DNA of 64,000 nucleotides from Microbacterium tenebrionis (GCF_903645325.1 NZ_CAHJXQ010000001.1:248001-312000); one strand, 5' to 3'. Numbered from the stretch's first letter, positions 8,410 through 19,417 are shown. The notes: generated from the letters alone by a model not told the origin. Made by a program: numbers and translations.

Positions 8410-10524
8410 GTGGCACAAGACGTGCTCACCGACCTGAGCAAGGTCCGCAACATCGGCATCATGGCGCACATCGATGCCGGCAAGACCACCACCACCGAGC
8501 GCATCCTGTTCTACACGGGCGTGAACCACAAGCTGGGCGAGACGCATGACGGCGCCTCGACCACCGACTGGATGGAGCAGGAGAAGGAGCGCGGCATCAC
8601 GATCACGTCTGCCGCCGTGACCTGCTTCTGGAACAACAACCAGATCAACATCATCGACACCCCCGGTCACGTGGACTTCACGGTCGAGGTCGAGCGCTCG
8701 CTGCGCGTCCTCGACGGTGCCGTCGCCGTGTTCGACGGCAAGGAGGGCGTCGAGCCCCAGTCCGAGACCGTGTGGCGTCAGGCCGACAAGTACGGCGTTC
8801 CGCGCATCTGCTTCGTCAACAAGATGGACAAGCTCGGTGCCGACTTCTACTTCACCGTCGACACGATCGTGAACCGCCTGGGTGCGAAGCCCCTCGTGCT
8901 GCAGCTCCCGATCGGTGCCGAGAACGACTTCGTCGGCGTCGTCGACCTCATCGAGATGCGCGCGCTGGTGTGGCCGGGTGACGCCAAGGGTGACGTGACG
9001 ATGGGTGCCTCGTACGAGGTGCAGGAGATCCCCGCCGACCTCCAGGCCAAGGCCGAGGAGTACCGTCAGCAGCTGCTCGAGACCGTCGCCGAGACCGACG
9101 ACGAGCTCCTCGAGAAGTTCTTCGGCGGCGAAGAGCTCACCATCCCCGAGATCAAGGGCGCCATTCGCAAGATGGTCGTCGCGAACGAGATCTACCCCGT
9201 GCTCTGCGGCTCGGCGTTCAAGAACCGCGGTGTCCAGCCCATGCTCGACGCCGTCGTGGACTACCTCCCCAACCCTCTCGACGTCGGCGCCATCCAGGCT
9301 CACGACCCGAAGGACGAGGAGAAGATCATCGAGCGTCGCCCCAGCGCGGACGACCCGTTCTCGGCCCTCGCGTTCAAGGTCGCGGTGCACCCGTTCTTCG
9401 GTCGCCTGACCTACGTCCGCGTGTACTCGGGGCACCTCGAATCGGGTTCCGCCGTGATCAACTCGACCAAGGGCAAGAAGGAGCGCATCGGAAAGATCTT
9501 CCAGATGCACGCCAACAAGGAGAACCCGGTCGACTCGCTCACCGCGGGCAACATCTACGCCGTCATCGGCCTGAAGGACACCACCACCGGTGACACCCTC
9601 GCCGACCCGGCCGCCCCGGTCGTCCTCGAGTCGATGACGTTCCCCGAGCCCGTCATCGAGGTCGCGATCGAGCCGAAGACGAAGGCCGACCAGGAGAAGC
9701 TGGGTGTCGCCATCCAGAAGCTCGCCGAAGAGGACCCGACGTTCCGTACGGAGCTCAACCCCGAGACCGGTCAGACGACCATCAAGGGCATGGGCGAGTT
9801 GCACCTGGACATCCTCGTCGACCGCATGAAGCGCGAGTTCCGCGTCGAGGCGAACGTCGGCAAGCCCCAGGTGGCATACCGCGAGACCATCAAGAAGGCC
9901 GTCGAGAAGCACGACTACACGCACAAGAAGCAGACCGGTGGATCGGGTCAGTTCGCGAAGATCCAGTTCACGATCGAGCCCCTCGAGGTCACGGCTGAGA
10001 AGACGTACGAGTTCGAGAACAAGGTCACCGGTGGCCGCATCCCGCGCGAGTACATCGAGCCGACGAACCAGGGCTTCCAGGACGCCATGGCCACGGGTGC
10101 CCTCGCCGGCTACCCCATGGTCGGTGTCAAGGCGATCCTGATCGACGGTGCGTCGCACGACGTCGACTCCTCGGAGATGGCGTTCAAGATCGCCGGCTCC
10201 ATGGGCTTCAAGGAGGCCGTGCGCCGCGCGAACCCCGTGCTGCTCGAGCCGCTGATGGCCGTCGAGGTCCGTACTCCCGAGGAGTACATGGGCGACGTCA
10301 TCGGCGACCTGAACTCGCGTCGTGGCCAGATCCAGTCGATGGAGGACGCCACCGGCATCAAGATCGTGCGCGCTTCGGTGCCGCTGTCCGAGATGTTCGG
10401 CTACATCGGCGACCTGCGCTCGAAGACTTCGGGCCGCGCGGTCTACTCGATGGAGTTCGACTCGTACTCCGAGGTCCCCAAGGCCGTCGCGGACGAGATC
10501 ATCCAGAAGACCAAGGGCGAGTAA
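8410..10524 (+). CDS. fusA: elongation factor G
   Basis: The 704-residue GTPase drives translocation on the ribosome. The G1 motif [10 protein letters not shown] lies near residue 19, followed by the switch and G3 region DTPGHVDF and the G4 motif NKMDKLGAD. Domains II to V follow in normal order, including the domain IV segment [12 protein letters not shown]. The GTG start sits a few bases after AAAAGGA. Length is typical. Confidence 0.98.
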   Translation: MAQDVLTDLSKVRNIGIMAHIDAGKTTTTERILFYTGVNHKLGETHDGASTTDWMEQEKERGITITSAAVTCFWNNNQINIIDTPGHVDFTVEVERSLRVLDGAVAVFDGKEGVEPQSETVWRQADKYGVPRICFVNKMDKLGADFYFTVDTIVNRLGAKPLVLQLPIGAENDFVGVVDLIEMRALVWPGDAKGDVTMGASYEVQEIPADLQAKAEEYRQQLLETVAETDDELLEKFFGGEELTIPEIKGAIRKMVVANEIYPVLCGSAFKNRGVQPMLDAVVDYLPNPLDVGAIQAHDPKDEEKIIERRPSADDPFSALAFKVAVHPFFGRLTYVRVYSGHLESGSAVINSTKGKKERIGKIFQMHANKENPVDSLTAGNIYAVIGLKDTTTGDTLADPAAPVVLESMTFPEPVIEVAIEPKTKADQEKLGVAIQKLAEEDPTFRTELNPETGQTTIKGMGELHLDILVDRMKREFRVEANVGKPQVAYRETIKKAVEKHDYTHKKQTGGSGQFAKIQFTIEPLEVTAEKTYEFENKVTGGRIPREYIEPTNQGFQDAMATGALAGYPMVGVKAILIDGASHDVDSSEMAFKIAGSMGFKEAVRRANPVLLEPLMAVEVRTPEEYMGDVIGDLNSRRGQIQSMEDATGIKIVRASVPLSEMFGYIGDLRSKTSGRAVYSMEFDSYSEVPKAVADEIIQKTKGE

Positions 10525-10532
10525 GCCCTTAG

Positions 10533-10561
10533 CCGACCGGCCCCTTCGCGGGGCCGGTCGG
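10533..10561 (+). terminator. hairpin between fusA and tuf
   Basis: A perfect 12-bp stem (10533-10544 with 10550-10561) encloses the loop TTCGC. No T-tract follows, so it may attenuate or process the message rather than end it; tuf starts 115 bases further on and may have its own promoter. Confidence 0.6.
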
Positions 10562-10675
10562 ACAACACACAACTTCACAAAGCACTCTCTACTAAACTGA
10601 GAATCAAACCCCGTAGAGAACCGGTCACAATCCAGTGCCCGGCAATCTCTACACGAACGTCCTGAGGAGGACCCA

Positions 10676-11866
<1,191 letters not shown>

Positions 11867-11882
11867 GCACCAGCTTCCTCGT

Positions 11883-11918
11883 AAAGAGGGTCGAGCCGAA
11901 AGGCTCGACCCTCTTTTT
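11883..11918 (+). terminator. rho-independent terminator of tuf
   Basis: A 15-bp perfect stem (11883-11897 with 11902-11916) has a GAAA tetraloop and runs into a T-tract. It is the only hairpin in the window that looks like a textbook intrinsic terminator. Confidence 0.9.
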
Positions 11919-12054
11919 CGTTCCCGCGAGCGAAGATTTCCGTCAGATTGACGTTCGGCAGTGGCATCTGCCCTTTGTTATCCGTTAATATAGCCAGAAG
12001 GCCATAGCAGACGCGTGCGCAATAGACTTTTGACTATAGTTGGGGTGAACGTTC

Positions 12055-14361
12055 GTGGGTGCTGGGGCGAGGGCCGGTCTGTGGAGTGCGCGCGCGGTCG
12101 CCGCAGCCTCCGTCGTCGGAGCCCTCGTCATCGGCGGTTTCGTGCCGTCGGCGGTCGCCGCAGACGACACGCCAGCGCCGGTGCCGGCGTCGACGGCCCC
12201 GGACCAGTCCGATGACGCGGCCGAGCCGTCTGAGCCCGCGGCTGAGGAGTCCAGGCCCGCCGACGAGTCCGCGCCTGTCGACGAGTCCATTCCTGGCGGC
12301 CAATCCGCACCGGGGACCACTCCCGAGGCGAGTGATGAGCCGTCCCCTTCGCCGAGTCCGACGGTGACGCCGTCCGTTGCCCCGAGTGGGACGGCGCCCG
12401 ACACGGGCGTCACGAAGCCGCGCAGCCTGTCTCGCATGGCGGTACTCGCCGCCGTTGCGAAGGCTCCCACCGAGGTGTGGACCGAGGAGTTCGATACGCA
12501 GGCATCCCATCGGGGAACCGTCATCAGGCTGGATCAGGTGCGGTTCTCGAACAATTACACGGCCGATGCCTTCTGGCTCGACTACGCGAAGTGCAATGGC
12601 GTCGTGGTCGACTACACCGTCTCTACCTACCCCGACGGCGTCTGCGCTTCTTCCAACACGAACAATCAGACCAATGCGCGAGTGAACGTACGCCGACTGG
12701 CCGATGTTCTCGGCCAAGTCGGTGCGGGACTCACCCGATCCACGGCGAGCACCCAGCGGAATCGAGTGCTGGTCGAGTGGACCGACAGCGGTCAGGGTGC
12801 AGCGGGTGCGAACCGCGTCTTCCAGCGCACCACGAGCCTGGGACTATCGCAGACCTTGGCGCGCTACTATGCGGCATCCATCGACATCGCCGAAGCCTCG
12901 TGCGGTACAACCTCGCAGCGTTCGCAGCTCACGCTCGCGCTCACCGCTACGGGCTCCCCGGTGACCACCACGGCGATCACGGCGTGCACTGATTCGCGCG
13001 CTCTGCCGTACACCTCGCCGTTGCCGTCCGGCTTCAGAAACTGGGTGTTCGGCGGAGACAGCGTGCGGGCCGGCCGCTTCACCTCGGACACCGCACTGCT
13101 CATCCAGCCGAACCAGCTCGAGATGCTGCGCCCGACGGTGCGCAACCTCAACAACAACAGCGGCGGCAACGACTTCGCGATCGACAACCTGCGGATCGTC
13201 GACGTCACGCCCACGCTCGGCAAGGCGTTTAGCCCGGCGACTATCACTGCCGGTGAGAAGTCCACCCTCACGTTCACGATCACGAACACCTCCGAACTCG
13301 CGGCGAAGCCCGACATGTCGTTCACGGACGCCCTTCCCCGCGGTCTGGTGGTCGCGCCGAACCCGGCGGTGAGCGGTACCTGCCGGAGCATCACGGGCGC
13401 GGAGCTCGCATACTCGGGCAACCCCGGCGCAACGTCGATCTCGCTGTCGGGATTCGATTTCGCATCGGGCGAGGCCTCCTGCACAGCCACGATCGACGTC
13501 ACCGCAGCCCAGCAGGGCACCTACGCCAACGGGTCCGGCAACCTCACAACGATGCTCGACGTGACCCAGACTGCGACTCTCACCGTGCTGCCGAAGGCTA
13601 CCCTGACCCTGGTCAAGAGCGCCGGCTCGGCGACGGCGACCGCCTGGACGCTGTCGGCGACCCCGACGAGCGGCGCCGCACTCACGGGCGCGACCGGCTC
13701 TGCCGGAGTCACCGACGTCGTCGTCGCTCCGAACAGCCAGTTCCAGCTCTCCGAGACCGGTGGCCCGGCCACCTACGTGCAGACCGGGTGGAGCTGCAAG
13801 GACAAGGCAGGAGCGTCGGTCGCCGTGGCCTCCGACAAGAAGGTCACGATCGCGCCCAATGCGGAGGTCACCTGCATCTCGACGAGTGCAACCGCACGGA
13901 TCACCCTCATCAAGCAGGTGCTGAATCCGCCCGCCGGCGTGAAGGAGGGCGCGTGGACGCTGACGGCGACGCCGGCGGCGCTCACCGGGCTGACGTCGTC
14001 GAGCGTCCTGGGAAGCAGCACGGGAACGGCGATCGACGTGCGGCCGGGCCACGCCTACACGCTGAGCGAGGCCACAACAGCGGCGAACACCCCGCGCACC
14101 TGGTATCAGACCGTGTTGCAGCAGTGCACTGACGCGAGCGGAGCGAACTGCACGGAGGTGGGATCGTCCATCACCGCCCCGGCGGTCGGCCAGAACGCCT
14201 ACTACCGATTCGTCAACGCGCAGGCGCCTCAACTCTCGCTGCCGCTCACCGGCGGTCCCAGCGCCGATGCGTTCCTGATCGCCGGCGGGGCGACCATCGC
14301 CGTCGCCCTCGTCGCCGCTCTCATCGCACGCCGCCGTCGCCGCCAGGAGTCGGTCGCCTGA
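12055..14361 (+). CDS. large LPLTG-anchored surface protein, probable pilus tip or accessory subunit
   Basis: The 768-residue protein has a signal peptide (residues 1 to about 36, cut after AVA). A disordered Pro/Ser/Glu/Thr region follows (about 37-135), then a globular N-terminal domain (about 140-385). Next comes a DUF11-like domain (about 390-515, with TLTFTITNTSELAAKPDMSF), and two SpaA/prealbumin-like repeats (about 520-725) containing FQLSETGG and YTLSEATT. The C-terminus has LPLTGG at about residue 729, a hydrophobic span and RRRRR, a sortase sorting signal. It is encoded directly before a major pilin and a class C sortase, so a tip or adhesin role is likely but not shown. The GTG start at 12055 gives the signal peptide; a TATAGT hexamer (12035-12040) may be the -10. 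Confidence 0.8.
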   Translation: MGAGARAGLWSARAVAAASVVGALVIGGFVPSAVAADDTPAPVPASTAPDQSDDAAEPSEPAAEESRPADESAPVDESIPGGQSAPGTTPEASDEPSPSPSPTVTPSVAPSGTAPDTGVTKPRSLSRMAVLAAVAKAPTEVWTEEFDTQASHRGTVIRLDQVRFSNNYTADAFWLDYAKCNGVVVDYTVSTYPDGVCASSNTNNQTNARVNVRRLADVLGQVGAGLTRSTASTQRNRVLVEWTDSGQGAAGANRVFQRTTSLGLSQTLARYYAASIDIAEASCGTTSQRSQLTLALTATGSPVTTTAITACTDSRALPYTSPLPSGFRNWVFGGDSVRAGRFTSDTALLIQPNQLEMLRPTVRNLNNNSGGNDFAIDNLRIVDVTPTLGKAFSPATITAGEKSTLTFTITNTSELAAKPDMSFTDALPRGLVVAPNPAVSGTCRSITGAELAYSGNPGATSISLSGFDFASGEASCTATIDVTAAQQGTYANGSGNLTTMLDVTQTATLTVLPKATLTLVKSAGSATATAWTLSATPTSGAALTGATGSAGVTDVVVAPNSQFQLSETGGPATYVQTGWSCKDKAGASVAVASDKKVTIAPNAEVTCISTSATARITLIKQVLNPPAGVKEGAWTLTATPAALTGLTSSSVLGSSTGTAIDVRPGHAYTLSEATTAANTPRTWYQTVLQQCTDASGANCTEVGSSITAPAVGQNAYYRFVNAQAPQLSLPLTGGPSADAFLIAGGATIAVALVAALIARRRRRQESVA

Positions 14362-14477
14362 TGGAACAGCATCGCATCCGTCCTCATCCACCCAGCAGAC
14401 GCGCCGCCGCCAGGCAGCGCCCCGCCATCCGCAAGACCAACATCAACACCACATCGATCTCGGGGGAGAAAGATCAC

Positions 14478-16046
14478 ATGAACACCACCATGAAGCGGGT
14501 CACCACCGCACTCGGTGCGATCGCGCTCGGTGCGATCGTGACTCTGGCGGGCGCGGTTCCCGCGAACGCCGTCGACATCACCAACAGCACCCCGGTCTCG
14601 CTGACCATCCACAAGCACGAGAAGACTGCGACCAACGGCACGACCACCGGCACCGGCAAGGAGGCCAACGCGTCGGTCGCAGGCGCCGGCATCGACGGGG
14701 TGTCGTTCTCGGTGCAGCGCGTCGGCTCGATCGACCTCACGACGGACGCGGGCTGGAAGGCGGCCGCCACGATCCGCGCGAAGGTCGCTGCGGGCGAGTC
14801 GGCGACGCAGGCGGTCTCGGGCTACACACTCGGCACGGCGATCACCGGCACGACGGCGACCGTGAACGGCGAGAAGGGGTACCTCAAGTTCGATCAGTCC
14901 AACGGTCTGACGAAGTCGATGTACCTCGTCACCGAGGTCAGCGCCCCGAGCAACGTCACCACGAAGGCCGATCCCTTCCTCGTGACGCTGCCTCAGGCCG
15001 ACACCGCGTCCGACAACTGGATCTACGACGTCCACGTCTATCCGAAGAACGGTGTGAGCTCGCTCACCAAGACGGTCGTAGCGCCCACCGCCGCTGAGAC
15101 GGCTGCCGGCCGCGATCTCGTCCGCTGGAACATCAACACCACCGTGCCGTACCTGCCCACCACCTCGCAGGCCACGGCGATGACTTCCTTCGTCGTCTCC
15201 GACACGATCGATCCCGCCAACCTCGCGTTCGTGACCACGCCGCCTGCAGGTGTCGCGGCCTCGACGGCGACCCTCGTCAACGCGGCGGGCACGAGCGTGG
15301 CGCTGACCGTCGGCGCAGCGAACACCAACGACGTCACCATCGCCGCCAGCGGCGCGACGCAGCTCAAGGCAACGTTCAACGCATCGGGTCTCACGAAGCT
15401 TCAGGCGAACCAGGGCGGCACCGTGACGTTCTCCGTGCTCACGCGCGTGATCAACGTGCCCGCGAACGGTCAGATCGCCAACACCGCCGGCACGTCGATC
15501 AACGGCGTCACGAACGGTGCGTTCGATGGCGTGCAGACCGGTCCTGTCATCTCTGCCACGACCCCGTTCGCGAACCTGACGATCTTCTCCTATGCAAAGG
15601 GGACGAGCACCACTCCGCTCGGCGGTGCCGTTTACGTGCTGCAGGACGCGTCGGGCAACCCCGTGATCGTCAACGGTTCGGCAGTCACCGGCACGGCCGA
15701 CCCGGCCACCGGTCAGGTCACGTTCAAGAACGTCCCGGCGGGAGACTATAAGGTCGCCGTCACGACGTCCGTGCCCGGCTACACTGTCGACGGTGCCAGC
15801 GAGCGTTCGGTGACGGTCGTAGCCGGCACACAGGTCATTCCCAGTGACCCCAAGGCCGCGGGGAACAACTACGTGCCGGTCCCGTTCACGCAGGTGCCCG
15901 CGTGGGCGCTGCCCCTCACCGGTGGCGACGGCGGCCTGTGGTTCGGCATCGGCGGTGCCGCACTCATCGCGATGGCCATCGGCGCTGCCGTGATTATCGG
16001 CGGACGGCGGCGTCCGGCTGCCGTGGTCGCGACCGTCGAGGCGTAA
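14478..16046 (+). CDS. major pilin, SpaH/EbpB-type, LPLTG-anchored
   Basis: The 522-residue protein is the likely shaft subunit of a covalent pilus. It has a signal peptide (cut after AVPANA). The E-box-like YLVTEVSAP lies at about residues 149-157. The pilin motif WIYDVHVYPKN (about residues 181-191) supplies Lys190 for sortase-made isopeptide bonds. A second Ig-like domain follows (about 385-470). The sorting signal LPLTGG begins near residue 478 and is followed by a membrane span and RRR. The ATG at 14478 follows a GGGGGAG ribosome-binding site; the frame is open upstream but the signal peptide fixes the start. In the last domain the E-box position reads YKVAVTTSVPGY, with no glutamate. 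Confidence 0.88.
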   Translation: MNTTMKRVTTALGAIALGAIVTLAGAVPANAVDITNSTPVSLTIHKHEKTATNGTTTGTGKEANASVAGAGIDGVSFSVQRVGSIDLTTDAGWKAAATIRAKVAAGESATQAVSGYTLGTAITGTTATVNGEKGYLKFDQSNGLTKSMYLVTEVSAPSNVTTKADPFLVTLPQADTASDNWIYDVHVYPKNGVSSLTKTVVAPTAAETAAGRDLVRWNINTTVPYLPTTSQATAMTSFVVSDTIDPANLAFVTTPPAGVAASTATLVNAAGTSVALTVGAANTNDVTIAASGATQLKATFNASGLTKLQANQGGTVTFSVLTRVINVPANGQIANTAGTSINGVTNGAFDGVQTGPVISATTPFANLTIFSYAKGTSTTPLGGAVYVLQDASGNPVIVNGSAVTGTADPATGQVTFKNVPAGDYKVAVTTSVPGYTVDGASERSVTVVAGTQVIPSDPKAAGNNYVPVPFTQVPAWALPLTGGDGGLWFGIGGAALIAMAIGAAVIIGGRRRPAAVVATVEA

Positions 16047-16058
16047 CCGACGAGCAGA

Positions 16059-16094
16059 TTCGGCCGGCCGCTGCGAGCGCAGCGGCCGGCCGAA
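16059..16094 (+). terminator. hairpin between major pilin and sortase
   Basis: A perfect 16-bp stem (16059-16074 with 16079-16094) has the loop GAGC and no T-tract. The sortase start lies 28 bases downstream. It probably reduces read-through or protects the pilin mRNA, giving many pilins per sortase. Confidence 0.75.
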
Positions 16095-16122
16095 CGCATG
16101 ACCGACGAGACCGAGGAGAGCG

Positions 16123-17085
16123 ATGTCCGATGATACGGGTGCCGTCCGGCACACACGGCGTCGCCGCAGTCGTTCCGCGGATCGTCGCCCGCAGCTGCCG
16201 ATCTTCATCGCCGTGATCGCCTTCGCGGGGCTGCTGCTGCTGCTGTATCCCACCATTGCCGCGTGGTTCACGCAGTACGAGCAGTCCATGGAGATCGATC
16301 AGTACTCAGGCACGGTCCGCAACCTGGGGCCCGGTGATCGCACCGGCGAGCTCGATGCCGCCGATGCCTACAACGACTCGCTGACCGACGGCTCGTCCAT
16401 CGTGGCTGCGAACGAGCGCAAACCGCTTTCCGGAGACGACGCGGCGCTCCACGACGTGTACGAGTCCCTCCTCGACGCGGATGGGCAGGGTCTGATGGCA
16501 CGACTGCGGATTCCATCCATCGAGGCCGACCTGCCGATCTTCCACGGGACGACCGACGATGTGCTCGAGAAGGGCATCGGACATCTCGAGGGCACGGCTC
16601 TGCCGGTGGGCGGCGAGGGAACACACGCCGTGCTCACCGGACACCGCGGCCTTGCGACGGCCGAGCTGTTCGACCATCTCGACCAGGTGAAGATCGGCGA
16701 CACGTTCACGATCGAGGTTTACGGCGAAGTCCTCACGTACCAGGTCACGAGCACGACTGTGGTCGAACCGCAGGACACGCAGACCCTCTATCCCCAGGCC
16801 GGTGAGGACCTCCTGACGCTCATCACCTGCACGCCGCTCGGCATCAACAGCCACCGCATTCTCGTGACGGGGGACCGGGTGCTGCCGACGCCTGTCGAGG
16901 ATCTTGCGTCCGCTGGAGAGCGTCCGGAAGTCCCGAGGTTTCCCTGGTGGGCGGTCGGACTCGGCGGATCGATCGTCGTGCTCGCTCTGTACGTCTGGGT
17001 CGCGAGGCGACCGCACCGAAGTGAAGCGGCGCGTACCCCCGTGATCCCGGGGACTACCGGATCGGCGGCTGGACGAGCAGAATAG
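16123..17085 (+). CDS. class C (pilin-polymerising) sortase
   Basis: The 320-residue membrane enzyme links pilin subunits through the sorting signal and the pilin lysine. It has an Arg-rich cytosolic start, an N-terminal membrane span (about 26-45), and the catalytic triad in normal context. His174 lies in LTGHRGL, Cys236 in TLITCTP, and Arg245 in INSHRILVTG. A second membrane span (about 273-293) near the C-terminus is typical of class C. I do not see the usual DPW/DPF lid motif before the core. The ATG at 16123 follows GAGGAGAG. It is the last gene of the pilus locus. Confidence 0.92.
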   Translation: MSDDTGAVRHTRRRRSRSADRRPQLPIFIAVIAFAGLLLLLYPTIAAWFTQYEQSMEIDQYSGTVRNLGPGDRTGELDAADAYNDSLTDGSSIVAANERKPLSGDDAALHDVYESLLDADGQGLMARLRIPSIEADLPIFHGTTDDVLEKGIGHLEGTALPVGGEGTHAVLTGHRGLATAELFDHLDQVKIGDTFTIEVYGEVLTYQVTSTTVVEPQDTQTLYPQAGEDLLTLITCTPLGINSHRILVTGDRVLPTPVEDLASAGERPEVPRFPWWAVGLGGSIVVLALYVWVARRPHRSEAARTPVIPGTTGSAAGRAE

Positions 17086-17131
17086 GTATGCCGCGCAACA
17101 GCCGGCGCATCCGATCGAAGGGGGCACCCGC

Positions 17132-17344
17132 ATGGGCATCGACGACATCGTGAACAAGGGCAAGGGCCTGTACGAGCAGAACAAGGAAAAGGTCGACGGA
17201 GCTCTCAAGAGCGACCAGGCCGAGGACATCAGCGACAAGGTCCTCGACGGCGTAGCCGACTTCGCCAAGAAGATCGCCCCCGGAGCATCCGAGAAGATCG
17301 ACGAGATCCGCGACGCGGCCGACAAGTCGATCGGCAACGAGTAA
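17132..17344 (+). CDS. MT0933-like antitoxin family small protein
   Basis: The 70-residue protein starts MGIDDIVNKGKGLYEQNKEKVD and is highly charged and helical, with DGVADFAKKIAPGASEKIDEIRD. This pattern resembles the mycobacterial MT0933/Rv0909-type antitoxin family. No toxin gene is adjacent on either side, so a toxin-antitoxin role is doubtful here and a stress or structural role is equally possible. A strong hairpin follows. Confidence 0.7.
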   Translation: MGIDDIVNKGKGLYEQNKEKVDGALKSDQAEDISDKVLDGVADFAKKIAPGASEKIDEIRDAADKSIGNE

Positions 17345-17353
17345 GAGAATCCT

Positions 17354-17387
17354 CGAAGGCGGCGCACCATCGGGTGCGCCGCCTTCG
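17354..17387 (+). terminator. hairpin terminator after the small antitoxin-like gene
   Basis: A perfect 15-bp stem (17354-17368 with 17373-17387) encloses ATCG. No T-tract follows, which is common for actinobacterial terminators. It isolates the pilus locus from the S10 operon. Confidence 0.75.
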
Positions 17388-17425
17388 CAGTGTCCGCGTG
17401 GCATCCGAGCGCGACACGCCCGGGT

Positions 17426-17772
17426 TTGCGCAAGTGAAATCCGGCATGGCAGAATAGACAGGTTCCACATTCCGGCGGTGCGCAGTGCGCGCCTGACGGA
17501 TCACTGCCAGGGCAGTGCATAGACGGCATCCGTTCTCCCGAACATGAGGATGCAGGGTTCTAGGCCGCGGGCAGCAGAACGACACCACCTCCACCAGGAG
17601 GTTCTGCCGTGCGCCGAGAGGTGCGCGGGCTGACAGAAGAACAGTGGTGCGCATCCCTTCGACAGTCATGTCGTCGGGGGAGTGCCTGGCGCGAACAGCG
17701 CCGACGTGCGTCCAATGCCCCTGGGTCACCCGATCCAGGCCGGTACGACGCCTTAAAGAGAGTGAGCAGACA
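17426..17772 (+). promoter_or_regulatory. S10 operon promoter and structured leader
   Basis: TTGCGC (17426-17431) and CAGAAT (17450-17455) are spaced by 18 bases and form the candidate promoter. The leader to rpsJ is about 310 nt. It contains a bulged hairpin (17587-17602 as the inner 6-bp stem ACCTCC/GGAGGT). That stem holds a strong Shine-Dalgarno AGGAGG (17596-17601), 7 nt before a GTG at 17609. This opens a 64-codon frame to 17803 that overlaps the rpsJ start. No known ribosomal-protein leader motif was recognised. Apart from this there is no gene between 17345 and 17772. Confidence 0.45.
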
Positions 17773-18081
17773 ATGGCGGGACAGAAGATCCGCATTCGCC
17801 TGAAGTCGTATGACCACGAGGTCATCGACACGTCGGCGCGCAAGATCGTCGACACCGTGACCCGTGCGGGCGCGACTGTCGTCGGCCCCGTGCCGCTTCC
17901 GACGGAGAAGAACGTGGTCGCCGTGATCCGTTCTCCCCACAAGTACAAGGACAGCCGCGAGCACTTCGAGATGCGCACCCACAAGCGTCTGATCGACATC
18001 GTCGACCCGACGCCGAAGGCTGTCGACTCGCTGATGCGCCTCGACCTCCCGGCCGACGTCAACATCGAGATCAAGCTGTAA
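17773..18081 (+). CDS. rpsJ: 30S ribosomal protein S10
   Basis: The 102-residue S10 belongs to the 30S head and also takes part in NusE-type antitermination. It has [15 protein letters not shown] at the start and [19 protein letters not shown]. The ATG at 17773 is preferred over the longer frame from 17644, because it matches the family start and follows AGAGAGTGAG. First gene of the S10 operon. Confidence 0.98.
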   Translation: MAGQKIRIRLKSYDHEVIDTSARKIVDTVTRAGATVVGPVPLPTEKNVVAVIRSPHKYKDSREHFEMRTHKRLIDIVDPTPKAVDSLMRLDLPADVNIEIKL

Positions 18082-18091
18082 GGGGTCTGGA

Positions 18092-18751
18092 ATGGTTGAC
18101 ATCAACGCAAAGATTTCGAAGGGGATGCTGGGCACCAAGCTCGGCATGACCCAGGTGTGGAACGCGGACGGCAAGCTCGTCCCCGTCACCGTCATCGAGC
18201 TGGCTCCGAACGTGGTCACCCAGGTTCGTACTCCCGAGAAGGATGGCTACAACGCCGTTCAGATCGCGGCCGGCCAGATCGACCCCCGCAAGGTGAACAA
18301 GCCCCTCACCGCCCACTTCGAGGCTGCCGGCGTCACGCCGCGCCGCCACGTCACCGAGATCCGCACCGCGGATGCTGCTGACTACTCACTCGGTCAGGAG
18401 ATCACGGTCGACGGCGTGTTCGAGGCGGGCCAGCTGGTCGACGTCGTCGGCACCAGCAAGGGCAAGGGCACCGCGGGTGTCATGAAGCGCCACAACTTCA
18501 AGGGCGTCTCGGCATCGCACGGTGCACACCGCAACCACCGCAAGCCCGGTTCGATCGGCGCATCGTCGACCCCGAGCCGCGTCTTCAAGGGAATGCGCAT
18601 GGCCGGCCGTATGGGTGGCGAGCGCGTGACCGTCCTCAACCTGACGGTGCACGGCATCGACGCCGAGAAGGGTCTGCTGCTCGTCAAGGGCGCCGTCCCC
18701 GGTGCTCGTGGCCGCGTCGTCTACGTCCGCAACGCAGTGAAGGGGGCCTAG
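18092..18751 (+). CDS. rplC: 50S ribosomal protein L3
   Basis: The 219-residue L3 is an early-assembly 23S rRNA-binding protein near the peptidyl transferase centre. Conserved stretches [40 protein letters not shown] and [13 protein letters not shown] are present. It lies 10 bases after rpsJ. Confidence 0.98.
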   Translation: MVDINAKISKGMLGTKLGMTQVWNADGKLVPVTVIELAPNVVTQVRTPEKDGYNAVQIAAGQIDPRKVNKPLTAHFEAAGVTPRRHVTEIRTADAADYSLGQEITVDGVFEAGQLVDVVGTSKGKGTAGVMKRHNFKGVSASHGAHRNHRKPGSIGASSTPSRVFKGMRMAGRMGGERVTVLNLTVHGIDAEKGLLLVKGAVPGARGRVVYVRNAVKGA

Positions 18752-18754
18752 TCC

Positions 18755-19417
18755 ATGACTGACTCGACTCTCGCGCTCGACGTCCTCAAGGCCGACGGCA
18801 AGAAGGCAGGCTCCATCGAGCTGCCCGCCGCGCTCTTCGACGTCAAGACGAACATCCCGCTCATCCACCAGGTCGTCGTCGCGCAGCTCGCGGCGGCTCG
18901 CCAGGGCACGCACTCGACCAAGCGTCGTGGCGAGGTCTCCGGCGCCGGCCGCAAGCCCTTCAAGCAGAAGGGCACGGGTAACGCCCGCCAGGGCTCGATC
19001 CGCGCGCCGCACATGACAGGCGGTGGCATCGTCCACGGCCCGAAGCCGCGTGACTACTCGCAGCGCACCCCCAAGAAGATGATCGCCGCCGCCCTCCTGG
19101 GCGCGCTCAGCGACCGTTTCCGCGGTGAGCGCCTGCACGCCATCGAGTCGTTCGGCATCGACGGCGTCCCGTCGACCAAGGCCGCCGCGAAGTTCCTCGC
19201 GACCGTCGCCACGTCCAAGAACATCCTGGTCGTGACCGAGCGCAACGACGAGCTGACCACCAAGAGCATTCGGAACCTCTCGAACCTCCACGTGATCAGC
19301 TTCGACCAGCTCAACGCCTACGACGTGCTCGTCTCCGACGACATCGTCTTCACCCAGGCCGCTCTCGAGGGCTTCATCGCCTCCAAGACCGGCGCAACCG
19401 AGGAGGTCTCGGCATGA
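18755..19417 (+). CDS. rplD: 50S ribosomal protein L4
   Basis: The 220-residue L4 lines the peptide exit tunnel. The tunnel loop region [20 protein letters not shown] and [17 protein letters not shown] is clear. It starts 3 bases after rplC and its stop overlaps the rplW start by 4 bases. In proteobacteria L4 represses its own operon; nothing here shows that. Confidence 0.97.
   Translation: MTDSTLALDVLKADGKKAGSIELPAALFDVKTNIPLIHQVVVAQLAAARQGTHSTKRRGEVSGAGRKPFKQKGTGNARQGSIRAPHMTGGGIVHGPKPRDYSQRTPKKMIAAALLGALSDRFRGERLHAIESFGIDGVPSTKAAAKFLATVATSKNILVVTERNDELTTKSIRNLSNLHVISFDQLNAYDVLVSDDIVFTQAALEGFIASKTGATEEVSA

Noticed and set aside
10562..10675. A separate tuf promoter in the fusA-tuf spacer
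   Set aside because: TTCACA and TACTAA-type hexamers exist, but no pair has acceptable spacing, so I did not list a promoter.
17132..17344. A toxin-antitoxin pair at the MT0933-like gene
   Set aside because: The small protein resembles an antitoxin family, but the neighbours are a sortase and rpsJ. No toxin-like gene lies next to it.
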